Shown here one piece after another: positions 1-8,078 of a stretch of DNA of 64,000 nucleotides. The position numbers and the translations under genes were made by a program. The notes under the pieces are model-generated. The model ran no database searches and had not been told where the DNA came from. It saw nothing but the letters and a program-made list of their open reading frames with translations. Positions within the stretch are counted from its first letter, which is position 1. Each line of letters opens with the position of its first letter. Origin of the DNA: Haloferax elongans ATCC BAA-1513 (GTDB lineage Archaea; Halobacteriota; Halobacteria; Halobacteriales; Haloferacaceae); contig NZ_AOLK01000018.1 in assembly GCF_000336755.1 (NCBI RefSeq), positions 51,819 through 115,818 of the forward strand, written 5' to 3'.

Positions 1-255
1 GACGTGGTCTGTGTGTTCGTGGGTTGCGAGGACAGCGTCCGCCTCGGTCACGTCTTCGGGGTCGAACGGGACCGGGACCATCCGAACCGTCCGCGGTGGG
101 TCGCCGAGACCGACGTAGGGGTCGATGAACACCGTCGTTCCGTCGCTTCCCTTGAGAACGAAGCCGTTGCACCCGAGATACCAGATTGCGACTGTCTCCG
201 GGTCGGCCGACTCGACCGCGCGCGGAAGCCAGTCACTCCAGTCGCTTACCGTCAT
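1..255 (-). CDS. Metallo-beta-lactamase-fold hydrolase, UlaG-like (partial, N-terminal part)
   Basis: The first 85 codons of a gene that runs off the left edge. It starts at the ATG ending at 255 and begins MTVSDWSDWLPRAVES. The visible part has the strand motif IWYLGCNGFVLKG, then FIDPYV, and ends in ATHEHTDHV at the edge. That is the start of the HxHxDH metal-binding signature of the metallo-beta-lactamase superfamily, in the arrangement of the UlaG/L-ascorbate-6-phosphate-lactonase-like branch. The substrate cannot be told. No signal peptide is seen, so it is probably cytoplasmic. The frame is open to base 1 without a stop. Confidence 0.85.
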   Translation of the reverse strand, partial: MTVSDWSDWLPRAVESADPETVAIWYLGCNGFVLKGSDGTTVFIDPYVGLGDPPRTVRMVPVPFDPEDVTEADAVLATHEHTDHV

Positions 256-469
256 AGACACCAGTCTTCGCGCGGGGGGGCTAAGCGTTGCGCTCTCGTC
301 ACTCTCACCAGGTTCCGAAAGCCGCCGCATCCGAGTTGCGTCCCCGTATCGTCCGGCCCAGCCGTCGAACAAATATCCGGCGGACAATTGCCCAATTATC
401 CGTCCTGATACGGTATATCACAATAGACTACCCCTAGGTATTTGGAATATAAGGTGCTACCCGGATAAG

Positions 470-477
470 ATATTTAT
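470..477 (+). promoter_or_regulatory. TATA box of the small gene at 504
   Basis: The sequence atatttat lies 27-34 nt upstream of the ATG at 504. This is the spacing expected if transcription starts at or next to the start codon, the usual leaderless mode of haloarchaea. There is no Shine-Dalgarno sequence before that ATG, which agrees. Confidence 0.5.
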
Positions 478-503
478 CGTATACCAACGTCATGTAGTTC
501 ACA

Positions 504-626
504 ATGTCAGGCACTCACAAACGAACGGCGAATTTCTCGTCGATGGCTCAGGCGATGCGCGCGTGCGGGACGTGGGAGCCAGAGTCTCCGCTCGAAGACG
601 ACGCTCTCGGACGAGACGAGTACTGA
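504..626 (+). CDS. Small hypothetical protein, 40 aa
   Basis: An ATG-started frame of 40 codons ending in TGA. The protein begins MSGTHKRTANFSSMAQAMRA and ends in the acidic stretch EDDALGRDEY. It has one cysteine and no membrane segment, and I recognise no family. Support is indirect: a good TATA box at leaderless distance, an acidic tail typical of haloarchaeal proteins, and an otherwise gene-free gap (256-770) that it largely explains. Alternatively the transcript could be a small RNA. The rest of the gap shows nothing I can name. Confidence 0.45.
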   Translation: MSGTHKRTANFSSMAQAMRACGTWEPESPLEDDALGRDEY

Positions 627-770
627 CAGCCGCACCGACGCGACTCACGTCCCCGCATTCGTTACCCGCTTGTTCTCTCGATTTTCTCACGCCCGGGAGC
701 TTATGCTCTGGCGCAAAGTGCAGACGACCATGAACGCAGTCAGTGACCACTCACCGGACGGAGGCCAGTC

Positions 771-1226
771 GTGCGCGTAAGCGTCATCGGTGGCGGGTCG
801 ACCTCCGAGCATGCCGAAGAGATAGCGGTCGAAGTCGGGCGACGACTCGCTCAGCGCGGCCACACGGTCGTCTGCGGCGGGTTGGGTGGCGTCATGGAAG
901 CAGTGTGCCGCGGGGCGAAAGACGGCGGCGGAACGACTATCGGCATTCTTCCCAGCGAGCACCGAACCGACGCCAACGAATATATAGACGTGCCCATCGC
1001 GACCGGACTCCGTCACGCGCGCAACGCGCTCGTCGTGATGAACGGCGACGCCGTCATCGCCATCGACGGCGCGGGTGGCACGCTCTCAGAGATTGGCTTC
1101 GGCCACGTCTTCGACCGACCAATCGCCGGTCTCGAAACGCACGATATCGACGGACTCGACGGGTTTCAGACCTGCTCGACACCAGAAGAAGCGGTCGCAT
1201 ACGTCGAACAGGAACGTCGGAGCTAG
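771..1226 (+). CDS. LOG/TIGR00725-like nucleotide-binding protein
   Basis: 151 aa with a GTG start. The protein opens with a Rossmann-type strand and loop, MRVSVIGGGS, followed by GGLGGVMEAVCRGA (about residues 37-50) and GAGGTLSEIGFG (about 100-111). These are the phosphate-binding loops of the Lonely-Guy/lysine-decarboxylase-like superfamily. The short form without the classic PGGxGTxxE motif fits the TIGR00725 subgroup, sometimes called molybdenum cofactor carrier-like. Members bind nucleotides or cofactors; the true substrate here is unknown. It converges on the next gene with only four bases between the stop codons. Confidence 0.85.
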   Translation: MRVSVIGGGSTSEHAEEIAVEVGRRLAQRGHTVVCGGLGGVMEAVCRGAKDGGGTTIGILPSEHRTDANEYIDVPIATGLRHARNALVVMNGDAVIAIDGAGGTLSEIGFGHVFDRPIAGLETHDIDGLDGFQTCSTPEEAVAYVEQERRS

Positions 1227-1230
1227 CTCC

Positions 1231-2802
1231 TTAGTCGAGTTCCCGTTCCACGCAGTCACGAAGCAGGTCGTCGACGACTTCGTCGCGGAACGTCTCCCAA
1301 TCGGTCGTCTCCGCCCAGAGGCGGCCCGCGTCGGTCGGCTCGACGGCGTCGCGCCCCGCCTCACGCTCGACCGTGGTGACGTAGCCGTTTGCGGTCAGCG
1401 CTTCCAACGCGACGTCGAGACGCGCGCGAAGGTCGTTCGAGAGTCGTTTCTCGAAGCTCTCGCCTTCGGTGGCGTTGCGAGCGACACCGACACAGAACGC
1501 CTCGAAGGACGACTTCGGCCCGCCGTCACGGGCAGCAGCGACGATTCCGTGGTGTTCGGCCCGCTCGCGGAGTTCCGACGCGACCGCTCGGCGTGTTCGC
1601 GGGCGCGACCGAGGTGGGCCGGTCGAGAGTATCTTGAGGACGAGCGCTTCGAGGTCGTCGAGCGGCGCGAGCGTGTGCCGGTCTAGGGTGTACGTCCCCG
1701 ACCCGCGGGCGACACCGGACTCGTCGAGGGCGGCCAGTCGGTCTGACGCCGTGTCGGCACGTTCGTCGAGTTCTGCCATCCGCGTCGCAACCGATTCGTA
1801 CGCCGCACCGAGGTGTTCGCGCGCGTCGAGATACGCGTCGAGATGGCGTTCGAAGCGGCCCAGTGACTCGAACAGCGAGACGGTCGCTTCGTCTTCGAAC
1901 TTCCCGAAACGGGCCTCACAGCTCTCGCGGAACCGAGTGACCAGTTCACGCGGGTCTTCTTCGACGTCCGAAAGCAGTCCGATTTCGCTATCGACCCACG
2001 CCTCGATGGCGTCGAGGACGGCGTCCGGGTCGCGTGTCTCCGCCGGGTCTGGAATCTGCTGGTCGGACTCGACGAGGTCGGCAATTTGTTCGCGTGCGCG
2101 GCCGAGAACGGCGTTCAATCCTTTCTGACCCCGCCTCGGTGAGGGGCGCGCAGAACGAAGCTGGCGGGCTGTCGAGGTGTCGCCGCTCGCGTCGGCGAGA
2201 GAGATGCGGAGGTCTTCGAGCGCGATTCGGAGAGGTTCAACTACGGCGGCTGCTCCGGGGCCGTCAGCAACGCGCTCGAACCCGTCGAGCGCCGAGCGAG
2301 TCATCTCAACGTCGGCGACGACAGCCCGAAGGTCAGAGACTACGTCGAGGTCGAGCGACTCGGTCGCCGGGACGTGAAAGAGCGTAATCGCGTCTGTCTC
2401 GACGTCGCCAGCGTCGACGAGGGCGGTTCGGGCCGCATAGAACGCGGCCGCGACGTGCGGCGAGGCACTCGACAGGTTCACGTCGACAGTGCCGTCAGCC
2501 GCCAGTTCACGGAGGAGGTCTGTCGTCGCGGCGTACAACGCTGGGAACGACGAGTCGAACGGGAGTCTGACCTCGTCTATGGGAGCGTCGAGCGCGGTCG
2601 AGAGCGCTTCAGTTGCTGTGCGGGCGACACGAGCGTGTAGCTGTGGTGTGCCGGGAGCGCAGTCGTCCGGGTCGCGACCCTGCTCGGGGTCAGACTCGGC
2701 ACGGACCAGACGAACACGGTCAGCGTCGAAGTCGCCATCTTCGAGCGGGGTGACGACCCGCTGGACGTCGCGTCCGAGGATGGAGAGGTGGGTCGTCGGC
2801 AT
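1231..2802 (-). CDS. Probable CARF-type regulator of the HFX_2341/DUF6293 kind
   Basis: 523 aa from the ATG ending at 2802; a GTG nine bases upstream is possible. The N-terminal ~150 residues resemble a Rossmann-like CARF sensor: a first strand with HLSILGRDVQRVV, a strand-turn giving VRLVRAE, and a Ser-rich ligand loop VNLSSASPHVAAAF (about 115-128). The middle is long, acidic and helical (about 190-370). The C-terminal part has short predicted helices and a hairpin, ALTANGYVTTVER, like a winged helix. The family link is by motif shape only. If right, it would sense a small nucleotide or similar ligand and regulate transcription. There is no CRISPR array nearby. Confidence 0.5.
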   Translation of the reverse strand: MPTTHLSILGRDVQRVVTPLEDGDFDADRVRLVRAESDPEQGRDPDDCAPGTPQLHARVARTATEALSTALDAPIDEVRLPFDSSFPALYAATTDLLRELAADGTVDVNLSSASPHVAAAFYAARTALVDAGDVETDAITLFHVPATESLDLDVVSDLRAVVADVEMTRSALDGFERVADGPGAAAVVEPLRIALEDLRISLADASGDTSTARQLRSARPSPRRGQKGLNAVLGRAREQIADLVESDQQIPDPAETRDPDAVLDAIEAWVDSEIGLLSDVEEDPRELVTRFRESCEARFGKFEDEATVSLFESLGRFERHLDAYLDAREHLGAAYESVATRMAELDERADTASDRLAALDESGVARGSGTYTLDRHTLAPLDDLEALVLKILSTGPPRSRPRTRRAVASELRERAEHHGIVAAARDGGPKSSFEAFCVGVARNATEGESFEKRLSNDLRARLDVALEALTANGYVTTVEREAGRDAVEPTDAGRLWAETTDWETFRDEVVDDLLRDCVERELD

Positions 2803-2862
2803 CTGTCTCACCGATTCTCGGTAGATGCCGTCAATGTTGTGGTGAATTGTTCCGGGCGAGCG

Positions 2863-3426
2863 TCAGGACCGCGATTCGTAGATTTTCTGACCGAGAACGC
2901 CCAGTCCGAGGGTGTTCGCGATGAAAAGCACGAGTCCACCGAGGAACGGGATAGCGGACAACACGCCGGTGATGAGTGCGCCGACTACGAGCGAGATGCC
3001 GAGTGACGGCGAATCACTGGTCGTCATGCCGACCACGAGCGACCCGATGAGCACTGTCGCGATGCCCCCAGCGACGATTGCGAGGATGAAGAACGCGATG
3101 AATCCCGGAATCGCCACGATGAGACCGATGATGGTAACGGCGAGGATGAGGAGCACGATGAGGCCGCCAATTCCGACGAGGAGCCCCCAGATGAACGACT
3201 CACCGGGGTCAGACCGTATCTCGTCGATGATGTTTCGCGTGAACTTTGGGGCCGCAGCGACGAGCAGGCCGCCGACGACGAGGTTGAAGGCGAACGACCC
3301 GGCCGCTTGAACCACAGGAGAGAACTGTGGGGTCGATTCGACGGACTGTGCGGAGGCGACACCTGAGAGGGCGAGCACGCTGAGGAGCGTCAGCCCTATC
3401 GAGGTCGATTTTCGAGGGGGGACCAT
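2863..3426 (-). CDS. Exported multi-pass membrane protein of unknown function
   Basis: 187 aa from the ATG ending at 3426. I prefer this start to an upstream in-frame codon because MVPPRKSTSIGLTLLSVLA makes a clean signal peptide ending near VASAQS. Behind it come about four hydrophobic segments rich in Gly, Ile, Val and Leu (roughly residues 45-65, 85-110, 112-140 and 150-175), with a short charged loop FTRNIIDEIRSDPGES. The pattern resembles the C-terminal membrane part of some haloarchaeal polymer-forming (bactofilin-like) proteins, but no bactofilin repeat is present. Function unknown. Confidence 0.7.
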   Translation of the reverse strand: MVPPRKSTSIGLTLLSVLALSGVASAQSVESTPQFSPVVQAAGSFAFNLVVGGLLVAAAPKFTRNIIDEIRSDPGESFIWGLLVGIGGLIVLLILAVTIIGLIVAIPGFIAFFILAIVAGGIATVLIGSLVVGMTTSDSPSLGISLVVGALITGVLSAIPFLGGLVLFIANTLGLGVLGQKIYESRS

Positions 3427-3636
3427 AGGTAGCCTAGCAGATTCAGGCGACAAAGGTTTTCTGAACGACAGTTCTCGGATTGCGGGCGGCAGCGTTCCGG
3501 CCAGAGACGTAGTAAAACGAGTCTGCAAACGTACCTAAAACGAGTACGCAAAGAGAGACGCCACCCGCGTGGTGTCGCGAAGAGAGAGTTCGAGAGTGAA
3601 GAGAAGAGAGTTCGAGAGTGGGGAGTCGGCGGCGCG

Positions 3637-4671
3637 TTACCAGGTTCCGTGGAAGGTGTCGAACGAGAGCGAGTCGAGGGGTTCGTCGCCGACGGCGATG
3701 CGGTACTCCTGCGGCGTGAGCATCGGCTTGTGGAAGCGCGGGCCGTCGTCGGTCGTGATGCGCGGACAGCCGGTGTTGACGAACGCGTCCATGTCGAAGT
3801 TGCGCAGGCGGTCCGGCGTCACCTCGTCCATGGTGATGAGATAGGCGTTCTCGTTGTCTTCGAGAATCTTCTCGGCGATTTCCATGCGTCCCTGCCCGAT
3901 TTTGGTACAGAAGATGACGCCCCATTTCTCGGCGTCCATCGCCTTGTGAACCGAGGCGTAGCGCTGTTTCATGAACTTGCGCGTGTCGGCCAGCGTGACG
4001 ACGTTGTTGACGGGGTCGGCGATGATGACGTTCTTTTCGGGGTGCTCCATCGCGAGGCCGAGCGGGTGGAATTTGCCGCCGCCGACGTAGAGGACGTTGT
4101 CGGCAGGAATGTCCGCGGAGGCGTAGTTGCAGCCGAGGACCTGCCCCTCGTAGGTGAGACGGTCGTCACCCTTCCGCGTCTGGACGGTGTAGCCGCGCTC
4201 TTCGAGCCAATCGCACATGTCCTCGAAGCGGTTCATGTGCTGGGCGGTGGTGACGAGTCCGACTTCGTCGCCTTCGATTTCGTCGAGGGCGTCCTCCATG
4301 ATGGGGAACGGGTCGACGTTGGAGAACAGCGGGACGTAGATAATTTTGTCAGACTCCTTCATCGGGGAGTGACCGAAGTGGACGAACACGTCCGTCCGGC
4401 GCATGAGGTAGGTGTCGAGGTCGCACGCGCCGTAACACGGCTGTCCCGAGAGCATGAACGTCACGTCGTCGTCACAGAGTTCTCGGAGGTCGTCTGCGAC
4501 CGCCGGGCCGCGGCGCTTGAGGCCTTCAGGGAACTGGAGGCCGACGCGCTTGGCGTCGCGCTCTTCGATGGCGTCGACGATTTGTTCGAGTTCGTAGTCC
4601 CACTCCCGGTCGTGCTTCAGCGACATCCCGGTGTTTCGAAGGTCCCCCTCCGAGGAGGCGTCCTGACTCAT
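3637..4671 (-). CDS. dph2: Diphthamide biosynthesis enzyme Dph2
   Basis: 344 aa from the ATG ending at 4671. It catalyses the first step of diphthamide formation on the conserved histidine of elongation factor 2, moving the 3-amino-3-carboxypropyl group of S-adenosylmethionine by a non-canonical radical mechanism. The three cysteines that hold the 4Fe-4S cluster in archaeal Dph2 are recognisable in SGQPCYGACD (Cys79/83), VLGCNYAS (Cys181) and NTGCPRIT (Cys302). The length is usual for the archaeal homodimer. The frame could be extended upstream, but that part is Cys/Arg-rich, unlike the acidic protein, and crosses the promoter region shared with the divergent gene at 4866. Confidence 0.95.
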   Translation of the reverse strand: MSQDASSEGDLRNTGMSLKHDREWDYELEQIVDAIEERDAKRVGLQFPEGLKRRGPAVADDLRELCDDDVTFMLSGQPCYGACDLDTYLMRRTDVFVHFGHSPMKESDKIIYVPLFSNVDPFPIMEDALDEIEGDEVGLVTTAQHMNRFEDMCDWLEERGYTVQTRKGDDRLTYEGQVLGCNYASADIPADNVLYVGGGKFHPLGLAMEHPEKNVIIADPVNNVVTLADTRKFMKQRYASVHKAMDAEKWGVIFCTKIGQGRMEIAEKILEDNENAYLITMDEVTPDRLRNFDMDAFVNTGCPRITTDDGPRFHKPMLTPQEYRIAVGDEPLDSLSFDTFHGTW

Positions 4672-4865
4672 TGGACCACCCTTACCGATGGAGATGTATA
4701 ACGACGGCGCTTCCCCACGCTTGGGCGTCACATACCCGCACACGCGGCGAATTTTCGGCCTTCGACTGTCGGCTCCACACCTCAAATCGCTACCCCGTCG
4801 CCCCTTGTGCGCCAGCCTCACCAAGCCCCGGAGTGCCTTCCCGGCGAGAGCGTCTAGCGAAATCC

Positions 4866-5180
4866 ATGGCAGACAATACCGACACACACGACAGCAGCGA
4901 CCACCACGACTACTACGGACACAACGAACCCGCAGACCACCACGAACACAGCCACGGACACAGCCATGAACACAGCCACGAACCGGCAGACGAAATCGAG
5001 TTGACCGAGTGTCCCGGCTGTGGTGAACCAATCAGAGGTGCAGACGACATCGTCCGCGGCGACTCGGTGCCCGAGATTCGGTCGATTAGGAAACGGAGCG
5101 TGATGGTCGGTAGACAACCGAACGACCTCTGGCTGTGCAAAGGGTGCGGCGCGACACTGGGTGTCCGAGTTCGAGACTAG
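4866..5180 (+). CDS. His-rich zinc-ribbon protein, 104 aa
   Basis: It starts at ATG 4866. The N-terminal ~40 residues are a His/Asp/Glu repeat tract with HSHGHSHEHSHE (about residues 27-38), a pattern used for nickel or zinc binding in metallochaperones. The C-terminal half carries two Cys pairs, CPGCGEPI and CKGCGATLG, forming one zinc ribbon of the CPxCG type common in haloarchaea. Cytoplasmic, with no membrane segment. It is divergent from dph2, with about 195 nt between starts. The partner or metal is unknown; a role in metal handling is an inference from the His tract. Confidence 0.75.
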   Translation: MADNTDTHDSSDHHDYYGHNEPADHHEHSHGHSHEHSHEPADEIELTECPGCGEPIRGADDIVRGDSVPEIRSIRKRSVMVGRQPNDLWLCKGCGATLGVRVRD

Positions 5181-5252
5181 GCAGTCCTGCTGTCACCCGG
5201 TTACCCTCCTGTCACTCGTGGATTGAAGCGGCGCGACCGCCTAGCGGCAGGT

Positions 5253-5906
5253 ATGTCTGACCTCCCGCTCGAACACGTTCACGTCGAGCCATCCGAACCG
5301 ACCGAGGAACCGGCACCGGCCGTCGTTCTCCTCCATGGTCGCGGGTCGAACGAACAGGACCTCCTGCAGATTGCACGCGAGTTCCCACCGCACCTCCACG
5401 TCGTGAGTCTCCGCGCGCCAGACCGCCTACAGGGCGGTTACACGTGGTATGACCTCGACCTGTCGGGCGGCGGGCTCCACCAAAGCCAACCTAACGCAGA
5501 ACAGTTCGAGCGGTCGCGAGACCTCGTCCGAGAGTCCATCGAGGCCGCCATCGACGAGTACGACCTCGACCGCGACCGAATCGGACTGCTCGGCTTTAGT
5601 CAGGGGGCGATTACCAGTCTCGCACTACTCCTCGACGACCCGGACGACTACGCGTGGGTCGTCGCGCTCCACGGCTACCTCGCCGAGTCGCACGCGGGCC
5701 ACAGGCCGGACGGCATCGCCGACAAGCCGATTTTCGTCGGTGCGGGCTCGATGGACCAAGTGATTCCCGCGTCCCGAGCAGAGCGTGCTGCAGACCGTCT
5801 CGAAGAACTCGGTGCCGGCGTGACGTTCCAGACGTACGAAGTCCCACATGGCGTGGGTCCAGACGAGTTGGCCGACGCCGTCGAATTCGTCGACAAACAC
5901 GCCTGA
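5253..5906 (+). CDS. Phospholipase/carboxylesterase-type alpha/beta hydrolase
   Basis: 217 aa from ATG 5253. The oxyanion-hole motif VVLLHGRGSNEQD is at about residues 24-36, the nucleophile elbow GFSQG at about 118-122, and the catalytic Asp and His are probably in GSMDQVIP and VPHGVGPDE. This layout matches the small carboxylesterase/phospholipase family (YpfH/acyl-protein-thioesterase-like). No signal peptide, so it is intracellular. The natural ester is unknown. A 66-nt gap separates it from the YlbF-like gene on the same strand. Confidence 0.9.
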   Translation: MSDLPLEHVHVEPSEPTEEPAPAVVLLHGRGSNEQDLLQIAREFPPHLHVVSLRAPDRLQGGYTWYDLDLSGGGLHQSQPNAEQFERSRDLVRESIEAAIDEYDLDRDRIGLLGFSQGAITSLALLLDDPDDYAWVVALHGYLAESHAGHRPDGIADKPIFVGAGSMDQVIPASRAERAADRLEELGAGVTFQTYEVPHGVGPDELADAVEFVDKHA

Positions 5907-5972
5907 GTCGCGGCGGGACGACCGAGTTCCCCGTTCGGCAGGTTGAAATCGCTCGATTCCCAAGGCGAGAGC

Positions 5973-6347
5973 ATGAGCACGCAGACGACGCGGCTCGAAG
6001 AACTCGGCCGCGAACTTGGCGAGGCCATCGCCGACCACCCGAAGTACGAAGCCTACGAGGAGGCGAAGGCGGCGGTCGAGGCCGACGACGAAGCCCAAGC
6101 GCAGATTTCCGAGTTCGAGCAACTCCGCGAGGAGTTCAACGTCGCCCGACAGATGGGCGAGGCGTCCAAAGCGGACCTCCAGAAGGTCCAAGAGGCACAA
6201 GAAGAACTCCACTCGCTTCCCGTGATGGAAGAGTTCCTGCTCGCGCAAGCCGAGATGGTCGGCGAACTGGAGAAGGTAAACGAAGCCATCTCCGAGCCAC
6301 TCGCAGTCGACTTCGGCGGCGAGGCTGGCGGGTGCTGTAACGACTGA
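5973..6347 (+). CDS. YlbF-family protein
   Basis: 124 aa from ATG 5973. Almost entirely helical and acidic, with heptad-like stretches such as DHPKYEAYEEAKAAVEADD and ISEFEQLREEFNVARQM. These match the YlbF/YmcA (Com_YlbF) helical-hairpin fold. The tail GEAGGCCND adds a Cys-Cys pair, which could hold a metal or an Fe-S cluster; in Bacillus the related Y-complex carries Fe-S clusters. The archaeal role is not known. Cytoplasmic. Confidence 0.8.
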   Translation: MSTQTTRLEELGRELGEAIADHPKYEAYEEAKAAVEADDEAQAQISEFEQLREEFNVARQMGEASKADLQKVQEAQEELHSLPVMEEFLLAQAEMVGELEKVNEAISEPLAVDFGGEAGGCCND

Positions 6348-6456
6348 CGAGCACGCTGGAGACGCGGGCGGATGGACGGACGCACGGACGGACGCGCCGA
6401 CAACACTCGTTTTCGCGGGCGCAGGTTCAAGTACCAAGACAGGACCAGCCCCGCAT

Positions 6457-7059
6457 ATGTTGGCAATCGCGGGCGGCAAAGGCGGCAGCGGCAAGACCAC
6501 CACGACACTCGGATTAGCGCAGGCGTTCGACGGTGACGTCCTCGCCGTCGACGCCGACCGCGACATGCCGAATTTACACGCGATGGCTGGCGTGGAGCGA
6601 CCGACTGACGACATCCCACCAGTACAGTCGCACCCGAACGACCCATCGGTCTCGGTCGCACCCGCCCCGCGAGGGGTCGACGACGATGCCTTCGAGCGGT
6701 GGTTGCAGTCGCTCGCCAGCGACGACCGTCTCGCTCTCGTCGACTGTCCGGCGGGTGCCGGGCCGGACGCCGCAGCACCGCTCCGCGCCGCTGACGCAGT
6801 GCTCGTCGTCACACCGTTGTGTACACCAGCGCTCCGAGATGCCGCGAAGACGGCCGCGATGGCGAGGGCGCTCGGCACGCCAGTCGTGGGCGGCGTCGTC
6901 TCCCGTGCGCGAGTCGCCCCGGATGCCGTCGGCGACGTGCTCGACGCGCCACTGCTCGGCACCATTCCCGATGGGACCTCGCCAGTCCTTACAAATCCGA
7001 CAGTAAAAGCCGCGTATCGGCGGCTTGCAGACGGTATTCGGGGGGAAGGTCTATTATGA
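6457..7059 (+). CDS. minD3: MinD/ParA-family ATPase (MinD3-like)
   Basis: 200 aa. The deviant Walker A motif GGKGGSGKTTT opens the protein (residues 6-16). Switch I-like AVDADRDMPN follows, and Walker B-like LALVDCPAG lies near residue 95. These are marks of the MinD/ParA/Mrp family, which dimerise on ATP and position other molecules. The protein is shorter than bacterial MinD and has no clear amphipathic membrane-targeting helix at the C-terminus. It is 21 nt ahead of a KaiC-like gene, probably one transcript. The symbol rests on recalled synteny with H. volcanii minD3, which lies just before the FKBP gene. Confidence 0.85.
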   Translation: MLAIAGGKGGSGKTTTTLGLAQAFDGDVLAVDADRDMPNLHAMAGVERPTDDIPPVQSHPNDPSVSVAPAPRGVDDDAFERWLQSLASDDRLALVDCPAGAGPDAAAPLRAADAVLVVTPLCTPALRDAAKTAAMARALGTPVVGGVVSRARVAPDAVGDVLDAPLLGTIPDGTSPVLTNPTVKAAYRRLADGIRGEGLL

Positions 7060-7080
7060 CTGACTGTCGTAGCACGTGGT

Positions 7081-7704
7081 ATGAATCGGCTGGCGACGGG
7101 CATCGATATCCTCGACCGGCAACTCGGTGGGGGTATCCCGGCAGGGAGCGTGGTTCTGCTCACGGCAGACCCGGCCAGCCAGTCGGAACTCTTCCTCTAC
7201 GAACTGACGTCCACCCGAGGGACGCTGTGGCTCACGACCCTTCGCTCTGAGGTCGCCGTCAGAGATGCGCTCGACCGGTGTCCGATGCCGACCGGGAATC
7301 CGACGGTTCGAGACGTCGGCGGCGACGCACCGCTCGACGTGGCGAACAAACTCGTCCGCGACCTCCCAGAGGGTGCGAATCTCGTCATCGACGTCGTCGA
7401 TATGCTCGAACGAGCCGAGCCGCCTCGCTTCAGAAAGTTCCTCAACGACCTCCAGACCCATATGGTCAACACGCGAGGGCTGACCGTTCTCCACGGCCTG
7501 AAAGGCGAGTCAGTCCCGGAGAACCGTGACCTGACAGAACACATGGCCGACATCGTGTTCGACCTCGACACGAAGATAGACGGGTCGGAGATAGAAAATC
7601 GGCTGGCAGTGCCGAAGTTCCGCGGTGGACAGGCGCTCGACGAGACGATCAAACTCCGGCTTGCCGAGCGCGTCTCGGTCGACACCAGTCGCGACATCGC
7701 CTGA
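7081..7704 (+). CDS. KaiC/RecA-like protein with a degenerate Walker A
   Basis: 207 aa. The start MNRLATGIDILDRQLGGGIP is the typical opening of KaiC/RadA-like RecA-fold proteins. The following loop reads LLTADPASQSELF instead of GxxxxGKT/S, so the ATP-binding loop is lost. A Walker B-like strand NLVIDVVDML remains at about 97-106, and the C-terminal part has strands ending KLRLAERVSVD. It is therefore probably a non-hydrolysing partner or sensor. Its position right behind the MinD-like gene (21 nt) suggests that the two act together. Confidence 0.75.
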   Translation: MNRLATGIDILDRQLGGGIPAGSVVLLTADPASQSELFLYELTSTRGTLWLTTLRSEVAVRDALDRCPMPTGNPTVRDVGGDAPLDVANKLVRDLPEGANLVIDVVDMLERAEPPRFRKFLNDLQTHMVNTRGLTVLHGLKGESVPENRDLTEHMADIVFDLDTKIDGSEIENRLAVPKFRGGQALDETIKLRLAERVSVDTSRDIA

Positions 7705-7743
7705 ATCACACGCCGTCGCGAACAGGGAAAACGCAGTAGCCTG

Positions 7744-8010
7744 TTAGACGACGAAGAAGCCGAACGTGCCGAGCGTGATAGCGACGATGAGTCCCATCCA
7801 CGTGCGGCCACCGAGACCCGCACCACGGCTAAAGACGTACGCGAAGTAGGGAGCGAGGGGTGAAAGGCGGTAGACGAACGAAACCTCGACGCCGGCACCG
7901 TATTTGAGCGCCAGCGTCAGTCCAACGGTACAGACACCGGCGACGAGTGCGACGTGCAGGTCTGTCGCGTCACGCAACTCGAGCGCCGAAGTGTCGTCTG
8001 ACGAAGCCAT
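7744..8010 (-). CDS. Small membrane protein, 88 aa
   Basis: ATG ending at 8010. After an acidic N-terminus there are about three hydrophobic stretches (roughly residues 18-38, 45-62 and 68-88), the last running to the C-terminus (GTFGFFVV). No catalytic motif and no family recognised. It faces the KaiC-like gene tail to tail, and its start lies about 70 nt past the stop of the FKBP gene on the same strand, so it may be read from that transcript. Confidence 0.65.
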   Translation of the reverse strand: MASSDDTSALELRDATDLHVALVAGVCTVGLTLALKYGAGVEVSFVYRLSPLAPYFAYVFSRGAGLGGRTWMGLIVAITLGTFGFFVV

Positions 8011-8078
8011 CGCTACGAAGCGGTCTGGAGGCGAGTATCAAGAAGCCGCCGATTCGAGAGAACCGACGGGAGGCTCGC

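Noticed and set aside
730-780. A 16-codon frame (MNAVSDHSPDGGQSCA) overlapping the GTG at 771.
   Set aside because: Too short, no promoter support, and its overlap can be chance; the downstream LOG-like gene is well supported.
4672-5031. Upstream extension of dph2 by 120 codons.
   Set aside because: The extra part is Cys/Arg/Val-rich, unlike the acidic protein, and covers the promoter region and the start of the divergent His-rich gene.
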